This document shows positions 45,201-54,261 of a stretch of DNA of 64,000 bases, piece by piece. Location of the stretch: positions 62,001-126,000 of the forward strand of contig NZ_FOAA01000001.1 in NCBI RefSeq assembly GCF_900109495.1. The letters are read 5' to 3'. Each line of letters begins with the position of its first letter. The stretch's first letter is position 1. Source of the DNA: Ectothiorhodospira marina. GTDB lineage: Bacteria; Pseudomonadota; Gammaproteobacteria; Ectothiorhodospirales; Ectothiorhodospiraceae. Under the pieces are notes generated by a model. The model was not told where the DNA came from and ran no database searches. It saw only the letters and a program-made list of their open reading frames with translations. A program made the translations under genes and the position numbers.

Positions 45201-46801
45201 CCCCCTGGGTCGCCGGAGCTACCCGGGTCGTGAGCTGTCGATCCCAGGGCTGCTTGAACCTGCTGCAGCGGCAGCGGGGCGGAGGTGTCGATGGTGATCA
45301 CCGGTTCGGCCGGCAGCAAGGGTTCATGGCTGTCCAACTGATGATTGACTACACTCATGTCCGCATCGGAGGCGTCATCGCCGGCCTGGGTACGCTCGGC
45401 GATATGGGCCCGTAACTGTTCCGGGTCCGCCCGATAGTCCAGCACCCGGAAGGGCAGTCCGCGGGTTCGGGCCAGGTCGGCAAAACGCGCCCGTTGAGCC
45501 GTCTTGAGAAAGGTGGCATCGACAATGACCGGATAGCCGGCTTCCAGCACCTCGGTGGCCAGTTCTCCCAGCCGCCCATAGGTCCTTTCCGTCAGGTCCG
45601 GTGAATACAGGCCCTGATGGGTCCCATTGCTGCGCCGCTCGGTGGGGCGAATGCCTGCCATTCGCTTGCGCTCCACATCGGAGCGCACACGGATGGCCTC
45701 AATGGCCTCCATCAGCGGCTGGCTCAGGGTGGTCTTGCCGCTGCCCGAGAAACCGTGATTGATGAACAGCGCCTTGCCACGGGATTGCGTGAAGTGCTCG
45801 GCCAGATCCAGATAGGTGTGGCATTCCTGGGTGAGCTCGTCCCGCTCATCCTCCGCCAAGGCGTCCTGGCCCAGGCGGATCACGGCCACCTTGGCCCGCA
45901 CCATGGCCCGATACACTTGATAGAAGTCCAGCAGGCGCAGCCCCCGGTAGTCCCCCGTGTGTTCCAGCCAGATATTCAGGAAACGATTGGCGTGGGCCGA
46001 GGCGCCTCGGTCCTTGAGGTCCATGGTGAGGAAGGCCACTTCGCTGATGATGTCGATCCAGCGCATGAAGGGATTGAACTCGATCCCATCGAACAGCATT
46101 GGCTCGTCGTCCACCAGGGCCATGTTGCCCAGATGCATGTCTCCATGGCATTCCCGAATGAAGCCGCGCTGCTTGCGCTCCAATAACAGGGGGCGGAGCG
46201 CCTCAAACTGTGCCAGGGTCCAGGCTTCTACCCGGTCCAGTTGTGCCAGCCGGTCGGTATCGCCGAGCCGCTGGCGGATCTGGTCGACGTTTTGCTGCAT
46301 GGGATGGAGAACCTTGTCCGGTTCCCCATAGTCACTCTCCGGTGGGGCCACGGCGATCCGCTCATGGAAGGTGGCCACGCGGCGCGCCAGATCCTCCATG
46401 CGTTCGATGGGCAGGTGGCCCTCGGACTGCAGGCGGTCCAGCATCAGCGACGTGTCGAAGCGCTTCATGCGCACGGCATACTCGAAGGGTGTGTCCGGGC
46501 CGTTGAAGATCGGGTCTTCAGGGCTGCCGGAGAAGGCCACCAGATCATCGTAGATCTGGGGGGCCAGACGCCGGTTCAGGCGCAGTTCCTCCTCGCAATA
46601 GAACCGGCGGCGCTCCAGTTGAGTGAAGTTCAAAAAGCCCAGATCCAGAGGCTTCTTGATCTTGTAGGCGAAGTCGCCTGCCAGTAGCACCGTGGAGATA
46701 TGGGTCTCGATGTGCTCCACCTTCTCCACGGGATGGGGATACACCTGGGGCTGTTCGAGGGTGTGGATCAGCCGCTGCTGAAGGGTCCGTTGATCGGTCA
46801 T
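45197..46801 (-). CDS. Fused aminoglycoside-phosphotransferase-like and P-loop kinase-like protein
   Basis: A 534-residue two-domain protein (COG2187 plus COG0645). The first half resembles aminoglycoside/choline kinases: RGFIRECHGDMHLGNMALVDD contains the HGDxHxxN catalytic-type motif and IEFNPFMRWID the metal-binding segment. The second half is a P-loop kinase with NHGFSGSGKTT and a TFL-rich zeta-like core. Substrates are unknown; such fusions occur in many proteobacteria. It starts at ATG 46801 (upstream extension rejected) and its end overlaps the NlpC gene. Confidence 0.82.
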   Translation of the reverse strand: MTDQRTLQQRLIHTLEQPQVYPHPVEKVEHIETHISTVLLAGDFAYKIKKPLDLGFLNFTQLERRRFYCEEELRLNRRLAPQIYDDLVAFSGSPEDPIFNGPDTPFEYAVRMKRFDTSLMLDRLQSEGHLPIERMEDLARRVATFHERIAVAPPESDYGEPDKVLHPMQQNVDQIRQRLGDTDRLAQLDRVEAWTLAQFEALRPLLLERKQRGFIRECHGDMHLGNMALVDDEPMLFDGIEFNPFMRWIDIISEVAFLTMDLKDRGASAHANRFLNIWLEHTGDYRGLRLLDFYQVYRAMVRAKVAVIRLGQDALAEDERDELTQECHTYLDLAEHFTQSRGKALFINHGFSGSGKTTLSQPLMEAIEAIRVRSDVERKRMAGIRPTERRSNGTHQGLYSPDLTERTYGRLGELATEVLEAGYPVIVDATFLKTAQRARFADLARTRGLPFRVLDYRADPEQLRAHIAERTQAGDDASDADMSVVNHQLDSHEPLLPAEPVITIDTSAPLPLQQVQAALGSTAHDPGSSGDPGG

Positions 46802-46887
46802 GATTGTGTGATGTGGCTTCGACCGCGTGAGGGCCTGTGTGGGTATAGTGTAGTGGAACCCCAAGAATCCTACCCGATCCCAGGACC

Positions 46888-49281
46888 ATGGCAAAACGAA
46901 CCACCCGACGCACGTCGTCCAAGAAGGACAGCAAGCCCGCCTCCCGACGTGGATCGGGTCACCGCACATCCCGCAGCAAGCGCCGCAGCAGCCGCCGTTC
47001 CCGGCTGGGCCCCGTGCTGGCGTTCACCGCCCTGGTGGGGCTGGTGGCTCTGGTCGGGCTGGGAGGGTACGCGCTGCACCTGGATCAGCAGATCCGCTCC
47101 CAGTTCGAAGGCAAGCGCTGGTCACTGCCGGCTCGGGTCTTTGCCCGCCCGCTGGAGATCTATGCGGGGCTGGACCTGGACCGTGAAACCCTGGAGCAGG
47201 AGTTGCAGTGGCTGCATTACCATCCGGGGCGCGAGGGGGTGGGCCGTTATGCACGGGAGCGCGGCCACCTGATTCTCAACACCCGGGGGTTTCCTTTTGC
47301 GGATGGCTACGAGCCTCCACGTCGCGTGCGCGTGTCCTTCAATGATGGCCATGTGACCGGGCTTGAGGACCTGGAGAGTGGTGATTCTCTGCCCCTGCTG
47401 AGGATGGAACCGGCACTGATCGCCAATATCTACCCCAGCCACGGCGAAGACCGCCTGCTGGTGCAACTGGACGACGTCCCCGAGGAACTGATCCGCACCC
47501 TGCTCACGGTGGAGGACAGGAAGTTCTACGAACACCGGGGGCTGGATCCGGCAGGCATTGCCCGGGCGGCCTTGGCCAACCTGCGGGCGGGTCGCACCGT
47601 GCAGGGCGGCAGTACCCTGACCCAGCAGTTGGTGAAAAACTACTTTCTCACCCAGGATCGCAGTTGGAGGCGCAAATTCAACGAGGCCATCATGGCCCTG
47701 TTGCTGGAATGGCGCTACGACAAGGATGAAATCCTCGAGGCGTATCTCAACGAAGTCTTCCTGGGTCAGGATGGTATGCGGGCCATCCATGGGGTGGGCA
47801 TGGCCAGCCAGTTTTATTTCCAGCGCCAATTGAGTGAACTGAGCACCGACGAGATAGCTCTCCTGGTGGGCATTATCCGCGGTCCCAGTTACTACGATCC
47901 GCGTCGTCGGCCCGAGCGGGCTCTGGAGCGCCGCAATCTGGTGCTCACCCTGCTGGAGTCGGAGGGCCACCTGGAGGCCGATCAGGCCCGCGAGGCACGC
48001 CAGCAACCGCTGAACGTCAGCGCCAACCCGCCTTCCGGGGTGACGCCGTTCCCGGCCTTCGTGCAACTGCTCAGGGAACAGCTGCGTCGGGATTACCGGG
48101 ACGCAGACCTCCAGGAAGAGGGGTTGCTGATTTTCACCACGCTGGATCCCATCAAACAGCTGGCCGCGGAGGAGGCCCTGGTGCGTCGTCTGGCGCGTCT
48201 GGAAGCGTCCCGGGGTCTGCCCGAAGGCAGCTTGCAGGGGGCCGTGGTGGTCACTCGCCCCGACAATGGCGAGGTGCTGGCTGTGGTGGGGGATCGCCAA
48301 GTGCGCCAGGCCGGCTTCAACCGGGCCTTGCAGGCGCGTCGACCTGTGGGGTCGGTGATCAAGCCGATGGTCTATCTGGCGGCGCTGTCCCATCCACAGC
48401 GTTACTCGCTGGCCACCCTACTGGAGGACGAATCCTTCACCGTGGAACTGGATAACGGCGATCTCTGGACACCGCGCAATGCCAGCCGCGAATTCCATGG
48501 GCAGGTCACCGCCCAGGAATCCCTGGTGCGGTCCTACAATGTGGCCACTACCCGTCTGGGCATGGATCTGGGCGTGACTCGGGTAGTGGAGCAGATGCGG
48601 CGTCTGGGCATCAGGCAGGATCTGCCCGCCTATCCTTCGCTGTTACTGGGGGCGGTGGAGATGAGTCCGCTGGAGGTGACCGGTCTGTATCAGGGGCTGG
48701 CCTCCGGGGGGTATCACGTGCCCCTGCGTGCCATCCGTGAGGTGATGGATCGGGAGGGACAATTGCTGCAGCGTTATGCCCTGTCGCTGAATAAGGCGGC
48801 GGACGACAAGGCCGTCTATCTGGTGACTGCTGCGCTGCACGAGGTGACCCGCAGTGGCACCGGCCGCAGGCTGCAATCCAGTCTGCCCCCGGAACTGGCC
48901 GTGGCCGGCAAGACCGGCACCACTGGCGAGATGCGGGATGCCTGGTTTGCCGGCTACAGCGGCGATGCCCTGGCCGTGGTGTGGGTGGGCCGGGACGACA
49001 ATCAGCCCATGGGGCTGACGGGCTCCAGCGGGGCCCTGCCGGTGTGGAGTGATGTGATGCAGGCGGTTTCACACCGCGGCCTGGTCCCTTCGGTTCCCGA
49101 GGGCGTGACCTGGCGTCTGATTGACCAGGACACCGGCCTGCTGGCCGAGGAGGACTGCGAAACGGCCCAGTGGATGCCGTTCATCGATGGCTCAGCCCCC
49201 ACGCAGCGCTCCGAGTGCGGCGTGCAAACGCCGCCGGAGGAGGCGTCGCAGCCCGGGTGGCTATTCGGGGGTGGGCAATGA
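46888..49281 (+). CDS. mrcB: Penicillin-binding protein 1B (bifunctional peptidoglycan synthase)
   Basis: Class A PBP that polymerises and cross-links peptidoglycan in the periplasm. The 797-residue protein has a basic cytoplasmic tail rich in Arg/Ser/Lys, a transmembrane helix (about 46-66), a UB2H-like region (about 75-170), a glycosyltransferase domain with catalytic Glu209 in EDRKFYEHRG and QGGSTLTQQLVKN, and a transpeptidase domain with Ser489 in SVIK, the SYN motif and KTGTTG. Its stop overlaps the convergent agmatine deiminase gene by 21 nt. It diverges from the kinase gene. Confidence 0.95.
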   Translation: MAKRTTRRTSSKKDSKPASRRGSGHRTSRSKRRSSRRSRLGPVLAFTALVGLVALVGLGGYALHLDQQIRSQFEGKRWSLPARVFARPLEIYAGLDLDRETLEQELQWLHYHPGREGVGRYARERGHLILNTRGFPFADGYEPPRRVRVSFNDGHVTGLEDLESGDSLPLLRMEPALIANIYPSHGEDRLLVQLDDVPEELIRTLLTVEDRKFYEHRGLDPAGIARAALANLRAGRTVQGGSTLTQQLVKNYFLTQDRSWRRKFNEAIMALLLEWRYDKDEILEAYLNEVFLGQDGMRAIHGVGMASQFYFQRQLSELSTDEIALLVGIIRGPSYYDPRRRPERALERRNLVLTLLESEGHLEADQAREARQQPLNVSANPPSGVTPFPAFVQLLREQLRRDYRDADLQEEGLLIFTTLDPIKQLAAEEALVRRLARLEASRGLPEGSLQGAVVVTRPDNGEVLAVVGDRQVRQAGFNRALQARRPVGSVIKPMVYLAALSHPQRYSLATLLEDESFTVELDNGDLWTPRNASREFHGQVTAQESLVRSYNVATTRLGMDLGVTRVVEQMRRLGIRQDLPAYPSLLLGAVEMSPLEVTGLYQGLASGGYHVPLRAIREVMDREGQLLQRYALSLNKAADDKAVYLVTAALHEVTRSGTGRRLQSSLPPELAVAGKTGTTGEMRDAWFAGYSGDALAVVWVGRDDNQPMGLTGSSGALPVWSDVMQAVSHRGLVPSVPEGVTWRLIDQDTGLLAEEDCETAQWMPFIDGSAPTQRSECGVQTPPEEASQPGWLFGGGQ

Positions 49282-50322
49282 TGGCCCGGGTAAGGGGGGA
49301 AGTGAGGGAATTTGCATGGTTACGCAATGCAGGCTTCCGAACTGGCGGATCAGCGCCCGGCAGTCGATGCCGATGATCTCCCGATCCGGAAACACCCCCG
49401 CCAACGCCTCCAGTGCCACCTCATCAGCGGGGTCGTTGTAGGTGGGCACCAGCACGGCCCCGTTGATGATCAGGAAATTGGCATGGGTAGCCGGCAGTCG
49501 CTGACCCTCCTCGTTGTGGATGGGGGCCGGCAAGGGCAGGGGGACCAGACGGTAAGGGTGCCCCTGGGGCGTGCGCAGGGCGGCCAGCTCCCGCGTCATG
49601 GCCAGCAATGGACCGTGATGGGGATCCTCCGGATCCTCACAGACCACATGGGCAATGGTATCCGGGTCGCACAGGCGGGCCAGCGTGTCCACATGCCCGT
49701 CGGTATCATCTCCCTCCAGGTGGCCATGCTTCAACCACAGCACCCGTTGCGCACCCAGTTCACGTCTGAGCACTGATTCCACGGCCCGGGTATCCAGCCC
49801 GGGATTGCGCGAGGGCGTCATCAGGCAGCCGTGGGTGGTCAGTAAGGTCCCCAGACCATCGGACTCGATGGCCCCCCCCTCCAGGACGAAATCCACCGGG
49901 CGCAGCGCCCGCTCGCCAAAGACCCCCTGGTCGTGCAGGCATGCGGTGATGCGATTGTCCGCCTCCGCGGGATATTTCCCCCCCCAACCATTGAAGGTGA
50001 AATCGAGCATGACGGGGACGCCGTTCTCCAGGATGGTCAGGGGACCATGATCCCGGGCCCAGGTGTCATTGCCCGGGGCCAGGGCCGTGGTCACCCGCCC
50101 CATGTCCACCTGGGACTGCGCCAACTGGCCACACACGTGGATTTCGTGGTCCTCGTCCCGGCAGGCCACGATAAGGGACTCGCGGCGGGTCACCTCCCGG
50201 GCAATGCGCACGAACACATCCTCGGCCTCGGGCAGGATGGAGGCCCAGTCGGAATCGCCATGGGGCCAGGTGAGCATCACGCCATCCTGCGGCGCCCATT
50301 CGGGGGGGAGGGTGTGTTTCAT
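49261..50322 (-). CDS. aguA: Agmatine deiminase / peptidylarginine deiminase family enzyme
   Basis: Hydrolyses agmatine to N-carbamoylputrescine and ammonia in polyamine synthesis. The 353-residue protein has the pentein fold with the active-site motifs TWARDHGPL, LEGGAIESDG, HLEGDDTDGHVDT and the catalytic Cys333 in GSLHCVTMQIP. A proline-rich C-terminal tail of about 12 residues (LPPLPGPSLPTPE) overlaps mrcB on the opposite strand. Assignment to agmatine among pentein substrates rests on family similarity. Confidence 0.9.
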   Translation of the reverse strand: MKHTLPPEWAPQDGVMLTWPHGDSDWASILPEAEDVFVRIAREVTRRESLIVACRDEDHEIHVCGQLAQSQVDMGRVTTALAPGNDTWARDHGPLTILENGVPVMLDFTFNGWGGKYPAEADNRITACLHDQGVFGERALRPVDFVLEGGAIESDGLGTLLTTHGCLMTPSRNPGLDTRAVESVLRRELGAQRVLWLKHGHLEGDDTDGHVDTLARLCDPDTIAHVVCEDPEDPHHGPLLAMTRELAALRTPQGHPYRLVPLPLPAPIHNEEGQRLPATHANFLIINGAVLVPTYNDPADEVALEALAGVFPDREIIGIDCRALIRQFGSLHCVTMQIPSLPPLPGPSLPTPE

Positions 50323-50345
50323 CGGGATGTTCGGGGGAAGGGGTT

Positions 50346-50657
50346 TTAGCGTCGCGGCAGCGCGACGCGCTTGGCATCCACCACGGTGTGAATGACGTGA
50401 CGGCCCTCAAAGATCACGGAGAAGCCTTCATAATCCCACCGGGTGATGGGCGGTTCGCCCACCGTGGGGTGGCGACTGAGGGGTTCACCGAAGCGCTGCA
50501 CCACGGTGCGCTGATGCATGCCACGCACCGGCTGCTCGGGCTTTTCCACCACTTGGGGATCACCGCTGGGCAGCATCAGGATATCCGCCGATGCCGCGGG
50601 CACCAGGCACAAGGCAAGGACAAGACCCGTGCAGGAGGCGGACACTCTGGACATCAT
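50346..50657 (-). CDS. Small exported protein, BamE/SmpA-like
   Basis: A 103-residue protein with a signal peptide (SCTGLVLALCLVPAASA at about 8-24). The mature part has VRGMHQRTVVQRFGEPLSRHPTVGEPPITRWDYEGFSV, the pattern of BamE-like small lipoproteins and their relatives, but no lipobox. The predicted fold is two helices and a beta-sheet. Function is unknown. It starts 200 nt from sfsA in the opposite direction and ends 23 nt before the agmatine deiminase start, so the two probably form an operon. Confidence 0.72.
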   Translation of the reverse strand: MMSRVSASCTGLVLALCLVPAASADILMLPSGDPQVVEKPEQPVRGMHQRTVVQRFGEPLSRHPTVGEPPITRWDYEGFSVIFEGRHVIHTVVDAKRVALPRR

Positions 50658-50751
50658 GGACTCCAGCGGTAGGGGGTGGCCTCAATATAGCACTGGCTCT
50701 GAGGGGAGAAAACCACGCCGAGGACTTGAAAACGCCTCACTCAGCCCTTCG

Positions 50752-50802
50752 CCCCCTTCACAAGGGCAACGGCTCGAGTCGCTTTTGCCCTTGTGAAGGG
50801 GG
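50752..50802. repeat. 18-bp perfect inverted repeat upstream of sfsA
   Basis: CCCCCTTCACAAGGGCAA (50752-50769) and its exact complement (50785-50802) flank a 15-nt loop. No U-tract follows. It lies in the 197-nt divergent spacer between the BamE-like gene and sfsA. It looks like a dispersed palindromic element, and differs in sequence from the REP-like copies in the window. Confidence 0.7.
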
Positions 50803-50854
50803 TGGGGCGGGATATTCGGCGGTATCATGCCCAGCCGCCTAACCGGAGTTGCCC

Positions 50855-51562
50855 ATGATCCTGCCTGACCCCCTGATCCCTGGCACCCTGCAAAGACGCT
50901 ACAAGCGCTTCCTCGCTGATGTCACACTCGACGATGGTCAGACCATCACCGCTCACTGTCCCAACACCGGCTCCATGATGGGCTGCATGGCCCCGGGTTC
51001 CCGGGTCTGGCTCAGCCACAGTGACGACCCCAAACGCAAATATCCCCACACCTGGGAACTGGTCGAGGCCGGGGAGGGCGTCCTGGTCGGCATCCACACC
51101 GGCCGCAGCAATGCCCTGGTGGAAGAGGCCATCCGCAACGGTGAATTGCCCACCCTGGCCGACCCCACCGAACTGCGCCGAGAGGTCCGCTACGGCCGCC
51201 TCCGCAGCCGCATCGACCTGTTGCTCACCCTGGATGACACCCCCTGTTATGTGGAAGTGAAGAACGTCACGGCGGCCGTGGACAACGGCGTCGCCATCTT
51301 TCCCGACGCCGTCTCCACCCGGGGCACCCGTCACCTGCAGGAGCTGATGGCCATGATTGAGGACGGACACCGGGCCGCCCTGGTCTTCTGCGTGCAGCGG
51401 GAGGATGTCACCCGCGTACGCCCCGCCGACGAGATCGACCCGGACTACGGCCACTGGCTGCGCCGCGCCGCCCAGGCCGGCGTGGAGATCCTGGCCCTGG
51501 GTGCCCGGGTGTCGACCCGGGATATCACACTGCACCGGGCCCTGCCGGTGGATCTGGGGTGA
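50855..51562 (+). CDS. sfsA: Sugar fermentation stimulation protein SfsA
   Basis: A 235-residue cytosolic protein of the SfsA family, with the N-terminal OB-like domain (RYKRFLADVTLDDGQ, HCPNTGSMMGC) and the C-terminal nuclease-like domain (YVEVKNVTAA, FPDAVSTRGTRHLQEL). The C-terminal motif resembles restriction-like endonucleases; its physiological role remains uncertain. ATG 50855 follows GGAG; a TTG at 50849 was rejected. Confidence 0.92.
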   Translation: MILPDPLIPGTLQRRYKRFLADVTLDDGQTITAHCPNTGSMMGCMAPGSRVWLSHSDDPKRKYPHTWELVEAGEGVLVGIHTGRSNALVEEAIRNGELPTLADPTELRREVRYGRLRSRIDLLLTLDDTPCYVEVKNVTAAVDNGVAIFPDAVSTRGTRHLQELMAMIEDGHRAALVFCVQREDVTRVRPADEIDPDYGHWLRRAAQAGVEILALGARVSTRDITLHRALPVDLG

Positions 51563-51636
51563 GGGAAGGGCGGTCCACGTCCCCAAACCAACCCCCCCCC
51601 GTATCCATCCCACACAACCTGTGATTTAATCCCGTC

Positions 51637-52884
51637 ATGTTCCGACCCCTGGAAATCTTCATCGGCCTGCGCTACACCCGCGCCAAACGCCGCAACCACT
51701 TCATCTCCTTCATCTCCCTGATCTCCATGCTGGGGATCGCCCTGGGCGTGACGGCGCTGATTACCGTGCTCTCGGTGATGAACGGGTTCGAAAAGGAGTT
51801 GCGCGAACGCATCCTGGGCATGGCCTCCCATGCCACCATCGCCGAATTCGGTGGCCAACTGCGCAACTGGGAATCTGTGATGGCCCAGGCGGAAGAGGCT
51901 GACAGGGTGGTGGGCGTGGCACCCTATGTGGAGGGCGAGGGCATGTTCTCCAGTGGCCGTCAGGTCAGTGGCGCCATGGTGCGAGGGGTCATACCCGATC
52001 TGGAGGCACGCGTCTCCCAGGTGGGTGAACACATCATCTTCGGTAGCATGAACGACCTACGGGGCCGCGGCTTTGGCGTCGTGCTGGGCAAGGAGCTGGC
52101 CCTGGCCCTGGGCGTGGGGCTGGGCGACCGGGTCACCCTGATCACCCCCCAGGCCGCCGTCACCCCCGTGGGGGTGCTGCCCAGAATGCGTCGGATGAAC
52201 GTGGTGGGCATCTTCGAAGTGGGCATGTACGAATACGATCGCAGCACCGCCTTCATCCACCTGGACGATGCCCGGCAGATCTATCAGACCGACGACGCCA
52301 TCTCGGGCCTGCGGCTCAAACTGGATGACATGATGCGCGCCCCCACCATCGCCCGCCAAGTGGCCGCTGAACTGGACGGGCGCTTCTGGGTGAATGATTG
52401 GACACGCCAGCATGCCAACTTCTTCCGCGCCGTGCAGACGGAAAAGACCGTCATGTTCATCATCCTGTCCCTGATCGTGGCCGTGGCCGCCTTCAACATC
52501 GTCTCCACCCTGGTGATGGTGGTCATCGACAAACAGGCCGACATCGCCATCCTGCGTACGCTCGGCCTTTCACCCCGATCCGTGATGGGCGTGTTCATGG
52601 TGCAGGGCACCGTCATCGGCGTGGTGGGCACGCTGCTGGGTGTGGCGGGTGGCATCACTCTGGCCCTCAACGTGGAAACCATCGTCCCGGCCATCGAATC
52701 CCTGCTGGGGCGGCAGTTCCTCTCCCCGGACGTGTACTACATTTCCGACCTGCCCTCCGAACTCAACCTCCGGGATGTGGCCCGCATCGGCTCGCTGGCC
52801 TTCGTGCTCACCGTGCTGGCCACCCTGTACCCGGCCTGGCGCGCCTCCCGCACCCAGCCGGCCGAAGCCCTTCGCTACGAGTAA
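51637..52884 (+). CDS. lolC: Lipoprotein-releasing ABC transporter permease LolC/LolE
   Basis: Inner-membrane permease of LolCDE, which hands outer-membrane lipoproteins to LolA. The 415-residue protein has an N-terminal helix (about 25-50), a large periplasmic domain, and three C-terminal helices (about 275-295, 320-345, 378-395). [28 protein letters not shown] is the family signature. Only one permease gene is present here, so the complex may be LolC-LolF-like with a single permease, or the partner is elsewhere. No Shine-Dalgarno is visible; a TTTAAT sits 7 nt before ATG 51637. Confidence 0.9.
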   Translation: MFRPLEIFIGLRYTRAKRRNHFISFISLISMLGIALGVTALITVLSVMNGFEKELRERILGMASHATIAEFGGQLRNWESVMAQAEEADRVVGVAPYVEGEGMFSSGRQVSGAMVRGVIPDLEARVSQVGEHIIFGSMNDLRGRGFGVVLGKELALALGVGLGDRVTLITPQAAVTPVGVLPRMRRMNVVGIFEVGMYEYDRSTAFIHLDDARQIYQTDDAISGLRLKLDDMMRAPTIARQVAAELDGRFWVNDWTRQHANFFRAVQTEKTVMFIILSLIVAVAAFNIVSTLVMVVIDKQADIAILRTLGLSPRSVMGVFMVQGTVIGVVGTLLGVAGGITLALNVETIVPAIESLLGRQFLSPDVYYISDLPSELNLRDVARIGSLAFVLTVLATLYPAWRASRTQPAEALRYE

Positions 52885-52895
52885 CAAGAGACCGT

Positions 52896-53615
52896 ATGGT
52901 GGATTTCGATTTTGATTCCGGCCCCGTGATACGTTGCCAGGGCCTGTCGCGCACCTTCGACGAGGGCGGCCTCACCGTCGAGGTCCTGCGAGGGGTGGAC
53001 CTGGACGTGCAACCTGGCGAAAAGGTGGCCATCGTCGGCACCTCCGGCAGCGGCAAGAGTACCCTCCTGCACCTGATGGGGGGGCTGGATCTGCCCACCG
53101 CGGGCAGCGTGCAGGTGTGGGGGCAGGACATGGCCCGGCTCTCCGATGCCCGTCGTGGGCAACTGCGCAACCAGCACCTGGGATTCATTTACCAGTTTCA
53201 CCACCTGCTGCCCGAGTTCACGGCCCTGGAGAACGTGGCCATGCCCCTGCTGATCCGCCGCGCCAACCCCAGTGCTGCCACCGACCGGGCCAGGTCCCTG
53301 CTGGAGCGGGTGGGCCTGAGCAACCGCATGACCCACAAGCCTGGCGAACTCTCCGGGGGCGAGCGTCAGCGTGCCGCCATCGCCCGGGCCCTGATCACTG
53401 ACCCCAAGGCCGTGCTGGCTGACGAGCCCACCGGCAACCTGGATCGTGGGCGGGCGGAGGAAATCCTGCAATTGATGTTGCGGCTCAACAAGCAACTGAG
53501 AACCGCCTTCGTCATCGTCACCCATGATCTGGAACTGGCCCAGCGCATGGATCGGGTCGTGGTGCTCGAGGGTGGGCAACTCAGGGCCTGGGAAAACGCC
53601 GCCCAAAGTGCCTGA
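52896..53615 (+). CDS. lolD: Lipoprotein-releasing ABC transporter ATP-binding protein LolD
   Basis: A 239-residue ATPase that powers lipoprotein release from the inner membrane. Walker [10 protein letters not shown], the signature [15 protein letters not shown], Walker B VLADEP and the LolD-typical [19 protein letters not shown] are present. ATG 52896 follows lolC by 11 nt. The very long frame starting at 52398 covers lolC in another frame and is not real upstream of this start. Confidence 0.94.
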   Translation: MVDFDFDSGPVIRCQGLSRTFDEGGLTVEVLRGVDLDVQPGEKVAIVGTSGSGKSTLLHLMGGLDLPTAGSVQVWGQDMARLSDARRGQLRNQHLGFIYQFHHLLPEFTALENVAMPLLIRRANPSAATDRARSLLERVGLSNRMTHKPGELSGGERQRAAIARALITDPKAVLADEPTGNLDRGRAEEILQLMLRLNKQLRTAFVIVTHDLELAQRMDRVVVLEGGQLRAWENAAQSA

Positions 53616-53645
53616 GCTGCCGCCGGGGTGGGTAGGTCAGCGAGA

Positions 53646-54179
53646 CTAGCGGGATCGGTGTATGCGCGGCAGACGGCGGCGCTTGTCGGCCAGGCGCCGA
53701 AGGATATGCAGGCGCCATGACAGGCGGATGGTGGTATAGCCCACCAGTCCCGCCACGGTGGACATGAGCAGACTGCCCAGCAACAGGGGCTGCCAGATCA
53801 TCAGCAATTCCCCGGTGAACCACGAAAGACTCCATTCGAAGGAAAACCCGCGCGCAGGCTCATCCAGCAGAAACTTCCCGAGGTGATAGGCGCTGAAGAA
53901 GATAGGTGCCATGGTGAGCGGATTGGTGATCCACACCAGAGTGACCGCGATGGGCAGGTTCACGCGCACCATGATGGCCAGGGCTGCTGACAGAAGCATC
54001 TGCGCCGGAATGGGCAGAAAGGCCACGAACAGCCCTACGCCGAAGGCTCCAGCCACCGAGCGCCGGTTCAAATGCCACAGGTTCGGGTCGTTGAGCACCG
54101 CGCCGAACAGCCGCAGGATCTCAAACTCCCTCACCGTGTGGTAGCCTGGAAACAGGCTCTTGATGAGCTTCTTGGGCAT
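53646..54179 (-). CDS. DUF2062 membrane protein
   Basis: A 177-residue membrane protein of the DUF2062 family, with three or four predicted helices (about 45-80, 85-110, 130-155) and GVGLFVAFLPIPAQMLLSAAL and ITNPLTMAPIFFSAYHLGK as signatures. A basic C-terminal tail is likely cytosolic. Role unknown; the family is often near lipid and envelope genes. It diverges from comEC with 82 nt between starts. Confidence 0.88.
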   Translation of the reverse strand: MPKKLIKSLFPGYHTVREFEILRLFGAVLNDPNLWHLNRRSVAGAFGVGLFVAFLPIPAQMLLSAALAIMVRVNLPIAVTLVWITNPLTMAPIFFSAYHLGKFLLDEPARGFSFEWSLSWFTGELLMIWQPLLLGSLLMSTVAGLVGYTTIRLSWRLHILRRLADKRRRLPRIHRSR

Positions 54180-54261
54180 GGAGCGCTTAGGGTCGTGAGT
54201 TGCGGCCCCCGATCGTGATCGCGGGGTCGCCCATTATGGAGGCTTTTCCAGGGAGTGGAAG

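Noticed and set aside
52398-52895. Upstream extension of the lolD frame
   Set aside because: It lies over the lolC coding region in another frame; the true LolD N-terminus begins at 52896.
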